Program-made: the position numbers and the translations under genes
In this document: in pieces, positions 22,442-34,886 of the stretch
How positions within the stretch are numbered: position 1 is the stretch's first letter
Layout of the letters: every line of letters starts with the position of its first letter
The notes under the pieces: generated by a model
Databases searched by the model: none
What the model saw: the letters and a program-made list of their open reading frames with translations, nothing else
What the model was told of the DNA's origin: nothing
Assembly: GCA_036971475.1 (NCBI GenBank)
Contig: JBAIZL010000002.1
Location: 233,254,643 to 233,318,642, forward strand
DNA from: Prosapia bicincta
Taxonomy: Eukaryota; Arthropoda; Insecta; Hemiptera; Cercopidae
DNA length: 64,000 nucleotides
Reading direction: 5' to 3'

Positions 22442-22901
22442 TGTTACGTACTTTTCTTTAAATTAAATATTATCTAAAAAACAGTGTAAATCCTTCAGAG
22501 AGGGACTCCTTATCGGCCAACCTTTGTCCCTTACAAGGTTCGGTACGGCCCAGTTCCTTTCGAAACGTCGCTTAAACGACATCTCTCCCGTCACTCTCGA
22601 CGTGACGTAGTTTCTTGCGTGTTCTAAACAAGGCTCGGTTTAGACCATTTATCTCTCTTTGTTTCTCCCGTCGCGTGACGAAGATACTATTAGCATTAAT
22701 AGTGACATTTTGAATATATGTGATTTCTTTTAAGTTCAACAGGTAAATGATAAGTGCGGGAAAGGGTGCACCCAAATAGCTGTCCGACAAGTAGTGGTAC
22801 TTCGCCCAGTGAGGTATGTGCAAAAATGTCAACTACATTCATTAAATTAATTAAGGAAATCCGGAAATCAATGTTGCCGTTACATGGCAAAATATTTAAC
22901 A
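22442..22901 (+). repeat. BEL 3' LTR
   Basis: 460 bases with TG...CA ends, followed by the second copy of the ATTAG target duplication. About nine clear substitutions and a few small indels separate it from the 5' LTR. Confidence 0.95.
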
Positions 22902-22906
22902 ATTAG

Positions 22907-23946
22907 TATTAACACATAAAATTACTTCACAAAAGTTTAAAATTTGTTTTAATATGAATAGGAGATTTTCCCCTACAAGCCCCTAGCTATATATAAATGT
23001 AACCGAATCAAGCTACGGGTTTTTAAACATTATTAAATTATTTACGATCTTTACCATCCTATGTTTAGGAAAATAATGGCCCAAAACGATGTAAAGTTTT
23101 ATTTTATAATTCCATCTTGTTAATGTTATTAGGAATATTTCTATTACATTAATTTAATATTTCTCCAAAATAACAATACATTTTAAATTATTTCAAGCTT
23201 TATTTTAAGCCTTTAAACAATTGTAAATGAAAGTGACGGCTTTTTGCGTCAGTCCTCTTGGACGTCAATATGATGTCAAGTAACTGATCTTATGAACTAC
23301 AAATGACTACTTTCAGGCTTTTGATGACGGTTTAAGAATCGATTTTCTCTTTACTTTTCAACTTCGTAGATGGATATGTTAGTATAAAAAAAATTCACAA
23401 ACACCAATAACGTAAGAGTAAAACCTATTTCCAGTAATAATTACTTGGGAAGGGATGAACACTGTTTTTTCCTTGAAGTTTAAGCCTATTTATAGCTGTA
23501 AATTAAACGTCTGTTCAGCCATTTTACCAAACCACCCGTTTACTTTACATGGCCGCAGATCTTTTTCCTTTATTCTATCGTGCTAGTTTTCTAATCTGCT
23601 CCTACAAAGACCTCTTACAGACCAACCTAATTACCAGGTAAAGAATTTACAAAACGTCTTTTACAAACACGTGATCGATTTGCCATAGATACAGTTATTT
23701 TGCCATTATAAGGAGGAATATTTACATTTAGTGCTTTCACATTTCTATTATTGTGAGGGAGTTTTTTTAATCGATATATGAACAAGTACTCGTAAGTATA
23801 TAACTATGTTGTATTAATTAGAACATGATATTAGTTTTCTTTTAAATAATTTCTAAACCAACTTTTCTCAAACTTTTAGTATTAAATTTTAAATCACATA
23901 TCTTATTATGGTTCCTCAAATAATTATTTCCACTGATATCGATCTA
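22907..23946. other. AT-rich non-coding DNA
   Basis: No feature recognised. Confidence 0.6.
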
Positions 23947-24775
23947 TTAATTTAATTATAATAAATTTAATTGTCTTTGAAGACAAAATATAGATTTCCA
24001 CTAATTCTACTCTGAAAAAACAATCTCTCTTATCGAAGTTTGCGTATATTCTTAATCCTAGTTTCTATTTAATGTAATTATAATAAATTTAATTGTCTTT
24101 GAAGACAAAATATAGATTTCCACTAGTTCTACTCTGAAAAAAACAATCTCTCTTATCGAACTTTGCGTATATTCGTAATCCTAGTTTCTATTTAATGTAA
24201 TTATAATAAATTTAATTGTCTTTGAAGACAAAATATAGATTTCCACTAATTCTACTCTGAAAAAACAATCTCTCTTATCGAACTTTGCGTATATTCGTAA
24301 TCCTAGTTTCTATTTATTTTAATTATAATAAATTTAATTGTCTTTGAAGACAAAATATAGATTTCCACTAGTTCTACTCTGAAAAAACAATCTCTCTTAT
24401 CGATTTTTGCGTATATTCGTAATCCTAGTTTCTATTTAATTTAATTATAATAAATTTAATTGTCTTTGAAGACAAAATATAGATTTCCACTAGTTCTACT
24501 CTGAAAAAACAATCTCTCTTATCGATTTTTGCGTATATTCGTAATCCTAGTTTCTATTTAATTTAATTATAATAAATTTAATTGTCTTTGAAGACAAAAT
24601 ATAGATTTCCACTAATTCTACTCTGAAAAAACAATCTCTCTTATCGAATTTTGCGTATATTCGTAATCCTAGCTTCTATTTAATTTAATTATAATAAATT
24701 TAATTGTCTTTGAAGACAAATTATAGATTTCCACTAATTCTACTCTGAAAATACAATCCCTCTTATCGAATTTTT
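23947..24775. repeat. 122-bp tandem repeat, about 7 copies
   Basis: Units tracked by GTCTTTGAAGAC at 23973, 24095, 24218, 24340, 24462, 24584 and 24706 (period 122-123). Copies are about 97% identical, so the array is young or homogenised. Each unit has a near-palindromic TTGTCTTTGAAGACAA. Confidence 0.95.
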
Positions 24776-25130
24776 AGCTGCAAGACTATATAGAGAGTCA
24801 ATGAATTGTGGAGTCATGGGGGAAAAGAGTTGCAGACCTAAAAGAGTCAATAGAGTCACAGGCTCCAGGGAGTCACAAGTCAAAGGAGTTGGATGTCAAG
24901 CAAGTCACTGATGAAGGACAGATTCAATGGTAAAGGGAATCTCAGGTCAAGGGAATTACACATGAAGAGAGCCAAGGGTCAATGGATTCATAGGCCAAGG
25001 GAGTTACAGACCTAAGGGAATCAAAACCCCAAGTGAGACACATGTTTAAGGGAGTTACAGACCTAATAGAGATACAGCCCCATAGGAGTCACAGTGCAAA
25101 GAACATACAGGACTATAGTAGCCACAAATT
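24776..25130. repeat. Degenerate short tandem repeat (GAGTCACAGG-like)
   Basis: Many imperfect copies of a roughly 20-base motif built from GGAGTTACAGACC and GAGTCACAGG variants. Unit boundaries are too diverged to count reliably. Confidence 0.6.
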
Positions 25131-25563
25131 GTTATTAACTATGTTCTTAATTTAATATTAATAAGTTATTATTGAATTAATTATGAATTATTGATTTAAT
25201 GCTACTTATAAGTGTTTTATATCAGTTAAATATCAATTTTATGTCTTATTACATTATATTTTTTCATTGAATTAAATAAAAATAATTTTCCTCCAATATT
25301 TTCTATATACTAGGGCCCCATATTTAACATTATCACTCCGCCATGTGGGGGCGCCTCCTGCAGGTTTAGAATTACTAATATTGAGTGTTCGGTTAAAATA
25401 GTATAAGTCAAAATTTTATTATTCAGTTCGCCAGCGTTTTATAGATATAATGTTTTAAAATTAAGCATTATATATAATTCTTGCATGATTGTAATTCCCA
25501 GTAAATTTACAATGTTTAATAGACTCTGTAATTTATTTCAATTAAACTAGAGAGTTTCAGCGG

Positions 25564-25627
<64 letters not shown>

Positions 25628-26240
25628 TTTTGGCAAACGTTTTCATTTACTTATTTGCCTTCTTAGAGTTAATTATATTGACGTATAAGCTGTGAAAATG
25701 TCCATGACCATCCTCGGATTTTTAATGTGTTTATCTAGTCTAATTTTATCTTATCAAGTTTCCTCGTTCCGGTGTTTTCATTTGTCTTACCTTATTACAT
25801 TTTATGACACGATTTCGTCTAGTCTAACCTGATTAGTCTTTGTTCAGATACTTTACAGTTTCCCTTTGGCCATTATATTTCTAAAAGGCGTTAACTAGTA
25901 AACTTTAATACAATAAAAACTTTAATCGTATATCTCATTCACGCTGATACTTCCCAAACAAGATTAAACTTTAAGGAAATAGAAATCTTAAAGTACTCTT
26001 CGTTTGACTGTAATCACCTTCTGATAGTAATGAAGTTCTTGCCGGAATTTTAATCCGCCAGTCCCCGAAACGAGAGGTGGACTACTGAAATAGTGTCAAG
26101 CTATTATCTACCTTGTTTGCTGCAACTACGACGGTGAAGATTGATGACAGAGTTTTGTTTTAAAATGAGAACGAAGGATTGTCGTGTTCCGTGAACTAAA
26201 TCCTGAAAGTTTGACGAAGAAATCTTAAATCAACTATAGA
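25131..26240. other. AT-rich non-coding DNA with a (TA)n tract
   Basis: No gene recognised. A perfect (TA)n array lies at 25567-25625. Confidence 0.6.
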
Positions 26241-26429
26241 TTGAAGCAATTATTATTTTTATTGTTGGTAATTGAGTTTTTATTTTGTTCGTTTAGTGCC
26301 ATGTTGATTACTAAACCGGCTATTTGCCCAATGACTGTTTGTTCAAATAAATTCGTGTTCGAACGCCTTGCCGTCGTCAGAAACACATTATATTATGCGA
26401 ATTCTGGTTTATTCAAGGTTGGAAAATGA
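26241..26429 (+). CDS. Hypothetical 62-residue ORF with a signal-peptide-like N-terminus
   Basis: The frame starts at an ATG and opens with MKQLLFLLLVIEFLFCSFSA: one Lys followed by a hydrophobic stretch and small residues, which has the form of a secretion signal. The remaining roughly 42 residues contain two Cys (CPMTVC) and no recognised domain. In AT-rich DNA, hydrophobic runs arise easily by chance because T-rich codons encode Phe and Leu. No promoter, splice partner or homologue is visible. It could be spurious or the first exon of a larger gene. Confidence 0.15.
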   Translation: MKQLLFLLLVIEFLFCSFSAMLITKPAICPMTVCSNKFVFERLAVVRNTLYYANSGLFKVGK

Positions 26430-26730
26430 TTAAAATATTAATATATTATTTATTGTGAATGATACTTAAAAGATCGTTTGCCAGAGTGTTTGAAGTGTTT
26501 TGAAGATATTAAGATTGTGAAAAATAAAGAGCACGAATGAAGTTAGCAAGCTCAGCTCTGTCACAAAGCTAGATACAAATGTTAACAAGAATTTACAGTC
26601 GAACATATGAAGCCAAGCCCCGAAGAATCTGAGCTAAAAATGGTGACAAGAGATGGAGGCTAGGTACCACGGCCAGTATTGCCAGTCTGTAAGAGACCTA
26701 AAGTTTTCCTGAATGACCTGGATTGGTGAA
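26430..26730. other. Non-coding spacer
   Basis: No feature recognised between the short ORF and the 42-bp array. Confidence 0.5.
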
Positions 26731-27118
26731 CGGTTTGACCTCGGGATGAGACAATACTCCTCCCAGACACAACGGTTTGACCTCGGGATGAGACAATACT
26801 CTTCCCAGACACAACGGTTTGACCTCAGGATGAGGCAATACTCCTCCCAGACACAACGGTTTGACCTCGGGATGAGACAATACTCCTCCCAGACACAACG
26901 GTCTGCCCTCGGGATGAGACGTTACTCCTCCCAGACACAACGGTCTGCCCTCGGGATGAGACAATACTCCTCCCATACACAACTGTTTGACCTCGGGATG
27001 AGACAATACTCCTCCCAGACACAACGGTTTGACCTCGGGATGAGACAATACTCCTCCCAGACACAACGGTTTGACCTCGGGATGAGACAATACTCCTCCC
27101 AGACACAACGGTTTGCCC
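26731..27118. repeat. 42-bp minisatellite, 9 copies plus a partial
   Basis: Units begin CGGTTTGACCTCGGGATGAG and recur at 26731, 26773, 26815, 26857, 26899, 26941, 26983, 27025, 27067 and partly at 27109. Copies are about 95% identical. Because 42 is divisible by three, frames stay open across it (plus strand: a 14-residue repeat containing FDLGMRQYSS). I treat the open frames as a by-product of the period. Confidence 0.95.
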
Positions 27119-27375
27119 GCTCTCCCAAAATACTGACGTTTCCATATATGATATAATTACTTTTCTGTTTTTTGTATACAATAGTAACTGTAAGAATAAC
27201 TCAAGACAATACGAACTATTTATGATATATTAAACATAGAATCAGGAGAGACGTAAAAAATTCAGAAAATTGTATGCACGACCAAAACATTTATACATGG
27301 GAACCTTATGCACATTGACGATAAAGTAAAATGTGCGGAAAAGGAGCTTACACGAAAAAAATGAACATAATGTTT
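27119..27375. other. Spacer between two minisatellites
   Basis: AT-rich, no feature recognised. Confidence 0.5.
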
Positions 27376-28165
27376 GGACTAGCTGGTCAAAGTATCTTGA
27401 TAGTAAAACCAGCTGGTCAAAGTATCATATTAGTAAAACCAGCTGGCCAAAGGAACATAATATTAAAACCAGCTGGTCAAAGGAACATAATGATAAAACC
27501 AGCTGGCTAAAGGAACATAATGGTAAAACCAGTTTACCAATGGAACATAATGGTAAACCAGCTGAACAAAGGACCATGATGGTAAAACCAGCTGACCGAA
27601 GGAACATAATGGTAAAACCAGCTGACCAAAGGAACATAATGGTAAAACCAGCTGACCAAAGGAAGATAATGATAAAACCAGCTTACCAAAGGAACATAAT
27701 GGTAAAACCAGCTGACCGAAGGAACATAATGATAAAACCAGCTGGCTAAAGGAGCATAATGGTAAAACCAGTTTACCAAAGGAACATAATGGTAAAACCA
27801 GCTGAACAAAGGACCATGATGGTAAAACCAGCTGACCGAAGGAACATAATGGTAAAACCAGCTGAACAAAGGAACATAATGGTAAAACCAGCTGAACAAA
27901 GGAGCATGATGGTAAAACCAGCTGATCAAAGGGACGTAATGGTAAAATCTGTTGACCAAAGGAACATAATGGTAAAACCAGCTGACCAATGGAACATAAT
28001 AGTAAAAACAGCTAATCAAAGGAACATAATGGTAAAACCAGCTGACCAAAGGAACCTAATGGTAAAACCAGCTGACCAAAGGAACATAATGGTTAAACCA
28101 ACTAACCAAAGGAACGTGATGGCAAAACCAGCTGACCAAAGCTGTATGATGGTAAACCCAATTTA
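27376..28165. repeat. 30-bp minisatellite, about 26 copies
   Basis: Consensus close to GGAACATAATGGTAAAACCA followed by GCTGACCAAA. The period of 30 keeps frames open on both strands (10-residue repeats such as KPADQRNIMV on plus and WFYHYVPLVS on minus). Copies differ at scattered positions, including some that would create frame changes, so selection for a protein is not evident. Confidence 0.95.
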
Positions 28166-30383
28166 ATTCCAAAAGAAAAGAATATTTAAGGAAAACTGAT
28201 CAAAAAGAACGAAGTTATTAGAGAACCAAATAAAAGATTGTTGATTTTTTATTACAGGTTGCGAATTTTACTATTTAAGTCTATCAAGGATAAGAAGAAA
28301 ATGTAAAAATTCGATAATATTGGGGTATAAACATAAAACATCATGGCTTAATAGAGAATAATCATGTGTTCATGGCATTTTAGTTAAAAATTAGACTGAT
28401 AGATGCCAGTCTTGTTTGTAATATGATTTTGATATGCTATCTGGATTGTATTTTATTATAATGAGACTCTCTGATGAAGATGACACGATAATTGAAATCC
28501 ACAATCGGTTTTAATATTGATAACTTTATGTATTAGTTATTTTTTTATTATTAAATGTGGAATTATATTTATTAATTATGATTAAATAATATGTATATGT
28601 TAATATTTTTTTTAACAAACCAACTCTTTGAAGGTAATGGTCGAAACTCTAAAACATCTCTAAATGCAAATTTAACTAAATGTAGGAAGACTTACAGGTA
28701 GTCTTTAAAGAAACCTTTAAGCTTTAAGTTTTGCTCTTCAGTAACTCTGGTTACGCCAGAATATAACGTAGGTCTTATGTCAACTTGAATTGTTTCTGTC
28801 ACGTCGCAGCTTCGACATCATTCATGTTTTTAATTAATAAAATAATTTCAAAATATAAAGGGGGCGTTTTCAAGTGTTCAGTAATAACTGATACGAAGTA
28901 AGCACATTTTTAAAATTTAGAACACTTTATTTACTTAGATTTTTAGTTTATTTGTATTTCCTTAGGCTGTCGGACGTTATCAAGACGTCGAAACTGCTAC
29001 AGGAAGAGGTTTACATTATTTTAACCAGATCTAAAGCGTTTTCATCATAAAATGTATTTTTTTAAAGTGCACAGAACGTTTTAAGGGAACAATATAATTC
29101 ACATCATTTGCTTGACAAAACGGAAAGTCGAAATTAGATGTAGGAAAAATATTTGCGTTTGCAGTAAGGAGCTGCCGTTTGACAGAACTCAATGAATTAT
29201 AACAAACTCTGTGATATTCGCCTCTTTTCGTCTAGAACTTTGTTTATATTGTGTTACGGCTAAATGAATTTATCTAAAGAAGCGTTGAAAACCTTTAGTC
29301 GTCGACAATCGATTGTAAACTGAGGTTCTATTGTAGGCTTATATCTACTTCAACGACTTGATATGGGCCAGTTATTTTAAGATACAAGTATTAGAATAAA
29401 AATTAAAAAAATTTTGAAATTGTAAAAATTTATTTAAATTTTACTAAAGCATTTAAAAAAATATTAATAATTTTTTATGCTTTCATTATTGTCTATTATT
29501 AGCTTCTGAGGTTGTGTTATCTCCTCCTCTTGTGATCTTGTAAATTCGACTTTAAACTTCCGTTCGTCGCTCAGTGACGCCGTAACTGTGGTGGAGTGAT
29601 TTACTAGTGGTGTAGCTTGCTTCGTTCTGCAATTTCAGTCACTGGCAGTGACGGCTTGACTGTCAATGCGTTCGAACTGACAACATCGCATCCTTACCCT
29701 TCCACAGACTCTTTCCTATTCTACTTTAAATCAAAGTATAGTAGCTTGTATATATCTTCTTAAATTCGCTCAGAAGTTTTGGTTCACTGAGTTGGGTGTT
29801 CTTTCTTCATTTTTATTTTGTTTTTTATTTTTATTAAGCATTTTTCACGTCATAAATTCTAAGTGTTTTCTGTTATTTTGTCGAGAGTAATATTTTAACA
29901 ATCATTTGGCTTTATAAATGAAAGATTTTAACAACTTTTTAAAGTATAAGTATTTAAATTAGAATATCTAAATATTATTTTGTCATTGCCCATATGGTTA
30001 AATGGTATCGTAATGACTCTTGAACATTTGAGTAATTGGAGAAGCTTAATGTTGCTATAACTCAACACTCTCTGACTCTAAATAGACTCTTTGTACGGGA
30101 AAACAGATCATATCACAAAATGAACTCTGAATATCACCAGACGATGAATAAAATTATTAAAATTCGGTTATAAAACTAAGGAATTCCAACCTTTGTTGGC
30201 ACTGATGAAAACCATCAAAGAAAATAACTAAATGATGAAACCCGAGATAGCTACCAAGATTAAAATCATATGACGCTTTCGGAAGCTTTTGTAATAAATG
30301 TAGTTCATAGGTTCTTCGCTCACTCAGAAAGAAAAAGTTAAATTTCAGAACTGAACTGGAATAGAAAGGTTCAAACCTTCTTC

Positions 30384-30387
<4 letters not shown>
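28166..30387. other. Non-coding DNA, no gene recognised
   Basis: AT-rich. A locally GC-richer stretch near 29540-29700 contains the palindrome GTCACTGGCAGTGAC, but no supported frame. Confidence 0.5.

Positions 30388-30434
<47 letters not shown>
30388..30434. repeat. (GA)n microsatellite
   Basis: Nearly perfect GA run abutting the 121-bp array. Confidence 0.95.
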
Positions 30435-30435
<1 letters not shown>

Positions 30436-30915
30436 AGGCAGTTACTTGTGAGGGTCACTAGCTTTGCCTTGAACACATTCTGAGGCTATTAGCAGGAACC
30501 CTGTGGCACTATAGTGTAGTATAGGTAGGACTAAATGTCCTAACACAGGATGGAGAGGGCAGTTACTTGTGAGGATCACTAGCTTTGCCTTGAACACATT
30601 CTGAGGCTATTAGCAGGAACCCTGTAGAACTATAGTGTAGTAAAGGTAGGACTAAATGTCCTAACACAGGATGGAGAGGGCAGTTACTTATGAGGATCAG
30701 TAGCTTTGCCTTGAACACATTCTGAGGCTATTAGCAGGAACCCTGTAGAACTATAGTGTAGTAAAGGTAGGAATAAATGTCCTAACACAGGATGGAGAGG
30801 GCAGTTACTTGTGAGGATCACTAACTTTGCCTTGAACACATTCTGAGGATATTAGCAGGAACCCTGTGGCACTATAGTGTAGTAAAAGTAGAACTAAATG
30901 ACCTTGGACAAATTA
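30435..30915. repeat. 121-bp tandem repeat, 4 copies
   Basis: GCAGTTACTT recurs at 30438, 30559, 30680 and 30801. Copies share TTTGCCTTGAACACATTCTG and CTATAGTGTAGTA, and are about 95% identical. Confidence 0.95.
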
Positions 30916-30989
30916 GGATTATTTAAACACATTGTACAGACGTCAAAATAATACAACCAAATAATATTATATACTTTCGTATAACTCAT

Positions 30990-31990
30990 AGCATAAATAT
31001 AGTTTATTTTAACTCATGACAAATGAATGTTATGCAAGGCTCATTGAGTAATTAAAGAGACAAACTAATCTGAATAAAACCCCGTTAATTTTTACTAAAC
31101 AAGACTTTTCCTATTTTACATCATAATTCCCAATAACATTTATGCACCGTCACCAACGAGTTACTATCTGTTTTAAACAGGCTGCAAAGAACTCTTTGTC
31201 TTTGTGTCGCAGCCAATTTCATACAAATTTTTTGACATCCTCGTTACCCTGGAACTTCTTCCCACATGCCTTCTTCAGTTGACCAAACAAATTGAATTCA
31301 GAGGTTGCTAAATCGAGACTAAAAGGAGGATGAGGCAGTACCTCCCAGACTATTTTATCAATGGTTTCACACGTTAGTTGAACCATGTAGGACGTGCGTT
31401 GCCTTGTTGGACAATCACTCCTCCCACCTAATATCCACTAGGTTATTCTCTTATGTCTGGCTTCAGCTTGTTCAAAAGCATATCCCAGTAGTATTGACTT
31501 GAGTATAGTCATCAACTCGAGTTTTACGTGAGGACGTTGTAACTTCAACGAACAGTGCTAATTAGTGACTGATTCTCCACCACTTTTGAACTGTTCTATC
31601 CTCTTGTAACAATTTCTGCGGTTCATACAAGTTTCATTATACACCTTAGACATTTTACAGTATATATTGCCTGGTGTTTCACCTCAGCAATCAAAGAACG
31701 TTGCTCAACCCTTGTGGAATTTTCAAGAAGACACAATACCGGTACACTTACTTTTCAGGTTATAAACTGAGCAATTTCGATCCGCCCGCTGGTTAAACCT
31801 ATCCACGTGATAACATCTTAAAATCCTAAATGTAACAAACTTGCACTATCAACTTTCTTTCCCCAGACCAATTTGTCTTTTTGAATGACCTCCATACATT
31901 TCCTGCCATGGCTTGAGAGAGATGTACTGAACTATTTAGCGGATCAAATGTGCTGGGAGAAACCATTGCTGGCCAGTTGTTGCCCGTCCC
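30990..31990 (-). pseudogene. Mariner-family transposase relic
   Basis: A heavily decayed DNA-transposon relic read on the minus strand. The clearest part is 31110-31415: NARP near 31400, WEVLPHPPFSLDLATSEF at about 31295-31349, then NLFGQLKKACGKKF and further C-terminal motifs ending near 31116. These match the C-terminal catalytic half of mariner transposases. The Asp expected in the first of these motifs is Gly (QQGNARP), and the second catalytic Asp, expected in PSD, appears as Glu in TSE. There are also several stops and frameshifts. Sequence upstream to about 31760 has only patches of the DNA-binding half and seems internally deleted. Ends are approximate because I could not define terminal repeats. 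Confidence 0.75.
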
Positions 31991-32122
31991 TCGTGTTTGT
32001 TCAGTAGTATTGAATCATAGTCTGGAACTTTAAATAAATGTACCGTGGTTTTAAATACAAGATAACATTAAACGATCTATACATACAATCCTTAAAAATA
32101 TTGTTTGTTTATGTTTGTATGC

Positions 32123-32127
<5 letters not shown>

Positions 32128-32173
<46 letters not shown>

Positions 32174-32232
32174 TACATGCGAGTGTGTGCGTGCGTGTGT
32201 GTGCGTGCCTGTGTGTGTGTGTGTGTGTGTGT
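32128..32232. repeat. Interrupted (GT)n microsatellite
   Basis: A long GT run with TATGTGCGTACATGCGAG-type interruptions. The open frame across it (mostly Cys-Val) is a composition artefact. Confidence 0.95.
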
Positions 32233-33374
32233 ATTAATATTTTTCGATAGTAAAACCATTTATAAGGATATCATACTATTTTAAAATTTTAAAACTCACT
32301 ATCATTTTAGAATATATAGAAACAATTTGTGACCTTGGGAGACTTGATTCATGAGGTGTTTTAGTTACTTGTGCATATAGCTATTTAGGCCCGTGGGTGT
32401 CAGCCATGGTGTGTAGTTTAGTTTATAATACATATATTTATAATATAGCAGTACCAGTTAACGAACATATTTAGTTTTTGTTGAAACGCGTTGTAATAAT
32501 AAAGACATTTCCTCCCAGTTAATTAGTTGTGCTATGGATATTAATTAAATAATTATTGCATCGCACGCTTTAAACTCGTGTTTTATTTACCTGGTAGCTT
32601 TGTTTATGTTCATTGGAAAGGAATGAGTGAACTCTTGCACCTCGCTATTCAAGCCGAACTAGTGCTCTTGTATATCCTAAAACGGTAAATCAATTAGTGT
32701 ATTACTAACGTCACTTCCTGTTAGTCTATGACGTCAGAATAGCACTTGCCAAAAATATTCTGCCCCAAATCGTTAGCTACAGGCTGTTCAGTGAAAGATG
32801 AAACAAGATGTGCTTGCTTCTGTACCAACCTGAGCGTTAACTTGCTCGGCGTTATGGTAAGATGTAATGCCGTTATTGGGTAACTACGTATTTCTTTACC
32901 TTTCATTATACATATTAATTTTGCATAAAGGCTAACATTAAAAAAATACATATTCAACTTTACATTTCACATGTCTCCCAAATGGTTTTCTTATCTTGAG
33001 TTAAGTTGGTAGCAATGCTCTTATAGACTTCATAATTAGCAATGACCGTATCTTGACAATAGTTTTGTTTTTACAAATTACCTTATCCCTTATAATGACC
33101 GTAGTAATAGGACAATCGTATCCGTAGCAGTGAATATATCTTTAGAATATTCTGTTTTTCTGAATGCTTACAATCAATAAGCTCAGCTATTTAGTAGGCT
33201 TCTGGTTTCAGTCTTATTCTAGATATGTTTGATTTTATTACTTTTTTTCTAAAATAAAACGTAAAGAAATTTTCTCTGGCTTCGTTGCGTGAACAAATTG
33301 CTAAAATAGTCTTGAACTTGTAATAGATTAAGTAAATATGTGAATCTTCTGTGTTTCCTAATTTTGTGAAGCTA
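32233..33374. other. AT-rich non-coding DNA
   Basis: No feature recognised. Confidence 0.6.
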
Positions 33375-33379
33375 CATTT

Positions 33380-33418
33380 AGCTGACGCGTTTCGGTATAT
33401 CTTCATCTTCTCAGGACT
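33380..33418 (-). ncRNA. Degenerate hammerhead-like motif (ACGCGT type)
   Basis: On the minus strand: CTGAGAA, a weak stem II, then GAAACGCGTC at 33384-33393. The GAAA-CGCGTC block is the conserved 3' half of PLE-type hammerheads with ACGCGT as palindromic stem III. The 5' core has two changes and stem II is poor, so it is probably inactive. Confidence 0.45.
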
Positions 33419-33997
33419 ACTATTGTACTGTTGACGACCTGTGAGACTATGCAGCGTTTGTCACCGACAAGGAGGGGGGGGGTTAAGAATATACTAACTC
33501 TGATTTAGTATTACAGTTGAAGCCAAAAAGGGGTTTTGACAGTGTGGAAGGACGTATATGCTGGCGGGACTGATATAGGTTTTTTTCTAGGGGATAATGT
33601 TTATTCATCAGGAGGACTGGTCAAATAACTTTAGGTTTCCTTTTATTCTTCATGAGCTTATAACATTTGTTTTTTTCTGTAGTGGTTGTTTTTTTACACT
33701 GTGCATCTTTTCCTCTCCCACTTAACTCCCAGAAGGCCGCTCCTCCTTATCTCCGCCCTAATCAAACTCTAACATTTCATACAATATATGTGATTCGATG
33801 TTACCTTGTTCAGTTATATGATTTTCGTTATTTATTTTAAGGTTTGTTTTCTTAAATGTACATAAGCGTTTCAACTTATTCACAAGTCGTAAACATTGAT
33901 TTGATTCCTTTATTTGCTTACATTTGATGCTTTTCATTTTTTTCATATAGGATATCAAAATGCTAATATATACGTTTACCTTATTTTTACTTTTTTC

Positions 33998-34041
<44 letters not shown>

Positions 34042-34886
34042 TTATTTTTTTATTACTAAAACTCAGAGGGAGCTTATCACTCCAAACCTAGAGCACTTAG
34101 CTGAACCCTTTGTACTCTCTTCCCATCCCTACCACAGGACTAGCTTAGTGGATACCTACCTCATACGAGATACGTATAGTAACATACTTAATAATTTCTG
34201 ATTGCAAATAAGTATGTACATGATATATTTGTTGCTTAGTAAATGTAAAATCGACTTTGCTTAAAAACATTTTTTTTTTTTTTTGAAAAGTTATTTCATC
34301 GATAGAGCTAGCAGGAAATTCGCACAAAGTTTCTGAATGCACAATGGTAGTGGCACGTGTTAAGTTTCTGTGGGAATCTTGCCTTTTACTCTCTCTAGCA
34401 ATACGTCTCAGAGGGATTAGCATGATGGGCCAGAAATCGTAAAATATTTATAAAACCTTTAATAATGTAATTGTCTAAATGAATTCAAAACGGAATATTT
34501 TATTAGTGGCTTTTTTACGTTTAGTTTGTTCTTTCAAAATTTAAAAGTCAATTAGTGTAATTAATATTAAATGTTTTAACAAAGCCAAGTGAGTGTAAGT
34601 AATTGCCAAAGTTATGTTTTAAAATTAATTTATTTTAAAATATATTTTATCACGACTTAGTGGTTTCAATCAAATCAGTAAATGCGAAATACCAAAATGC
34701 ATTGACCCTAGCTTTGTCACAGAATATTTTCAAAAGATGTAAACTTAAATATTTAAAGTTGTTAAGTAATAATGAGCAATAAGCAAATTATAAAATAAAT
34801 GAAATATTTTGAATATAAAATTGTTTTGAAAATTAAATCTCTTTTATAAACATAAACGAGAATTTCATGTAACCTCTCTTTGATAG
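33419..34886. other. Non-coding DNA with a (TA)n tract
   Basis: A (TA)n array at 34003-34038; otherwise no supported feature. A 92-codon minus-strand frame at 34145-34423 has no recognisable domain. Confidence 0.5.

Larger units (their letters stand above)
15885..22901 (+). mobile_element. BEL/Pao LTR retrotransposon, full length but defective
   Basis: A 7.0-kb element bounded by two LTRs (TGTTAC...TTTAACA) and a 5-bp target duplication ATTAG at 15880-15884 and 22902-22906. Between the LTRs lie a primer-binding-like site, Gag with zinc knuckles, a retroviral-type protease, RT with RNase H, integrase, a BEL-type C-terminal domain, and a purine-rich stretch before the 3' LTR. There is no env. 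Gag-Pol is interrupted by several frameshifts and at least five nonsense codons, so any recent movement must have used proteins supplied by another copy. Domain order and the protein motifs support BEL/Pao rather than Gypsy or Copia. Confidence 0.96.

Noticed and set aside
26698..27181. Overlapping open frames on both strands
   Set aside because: Produced by the 42-bp period, which is a multiple of three and lacks stop codons.
27376..28165. CRISPR-like regular repeats
   Set aside because: The 30-bp units are contiguous without unique spacers and the genome is eukaryotic; it is a minisatellite.
28471..28497. CTGATGA followed by GAAA
   Set aside because: No convincing stem II and no palindrome; spacing may be chance.
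28980..29005. GACGT...ACGTCGAAAC hairpin before GAAA
   Set aside because: The hairpin is good, but the CTGANGA block is not recognisable and no palindrome follows.
29640..29660. Palindrome GTCACTGGCAGTGAC as an operator
   Set aside because: Isolated short palindrome with no gene or promoter next to it.
32038..32250. Cys-Val-rich 70-codon frame
   Set aside because: Translation of a GT microsatellite.
34145..34423. 92-codon minus-strand frame
   Set aside because: No recognised domain, low-complexity Lys run from a poly-T, and no supporting context.
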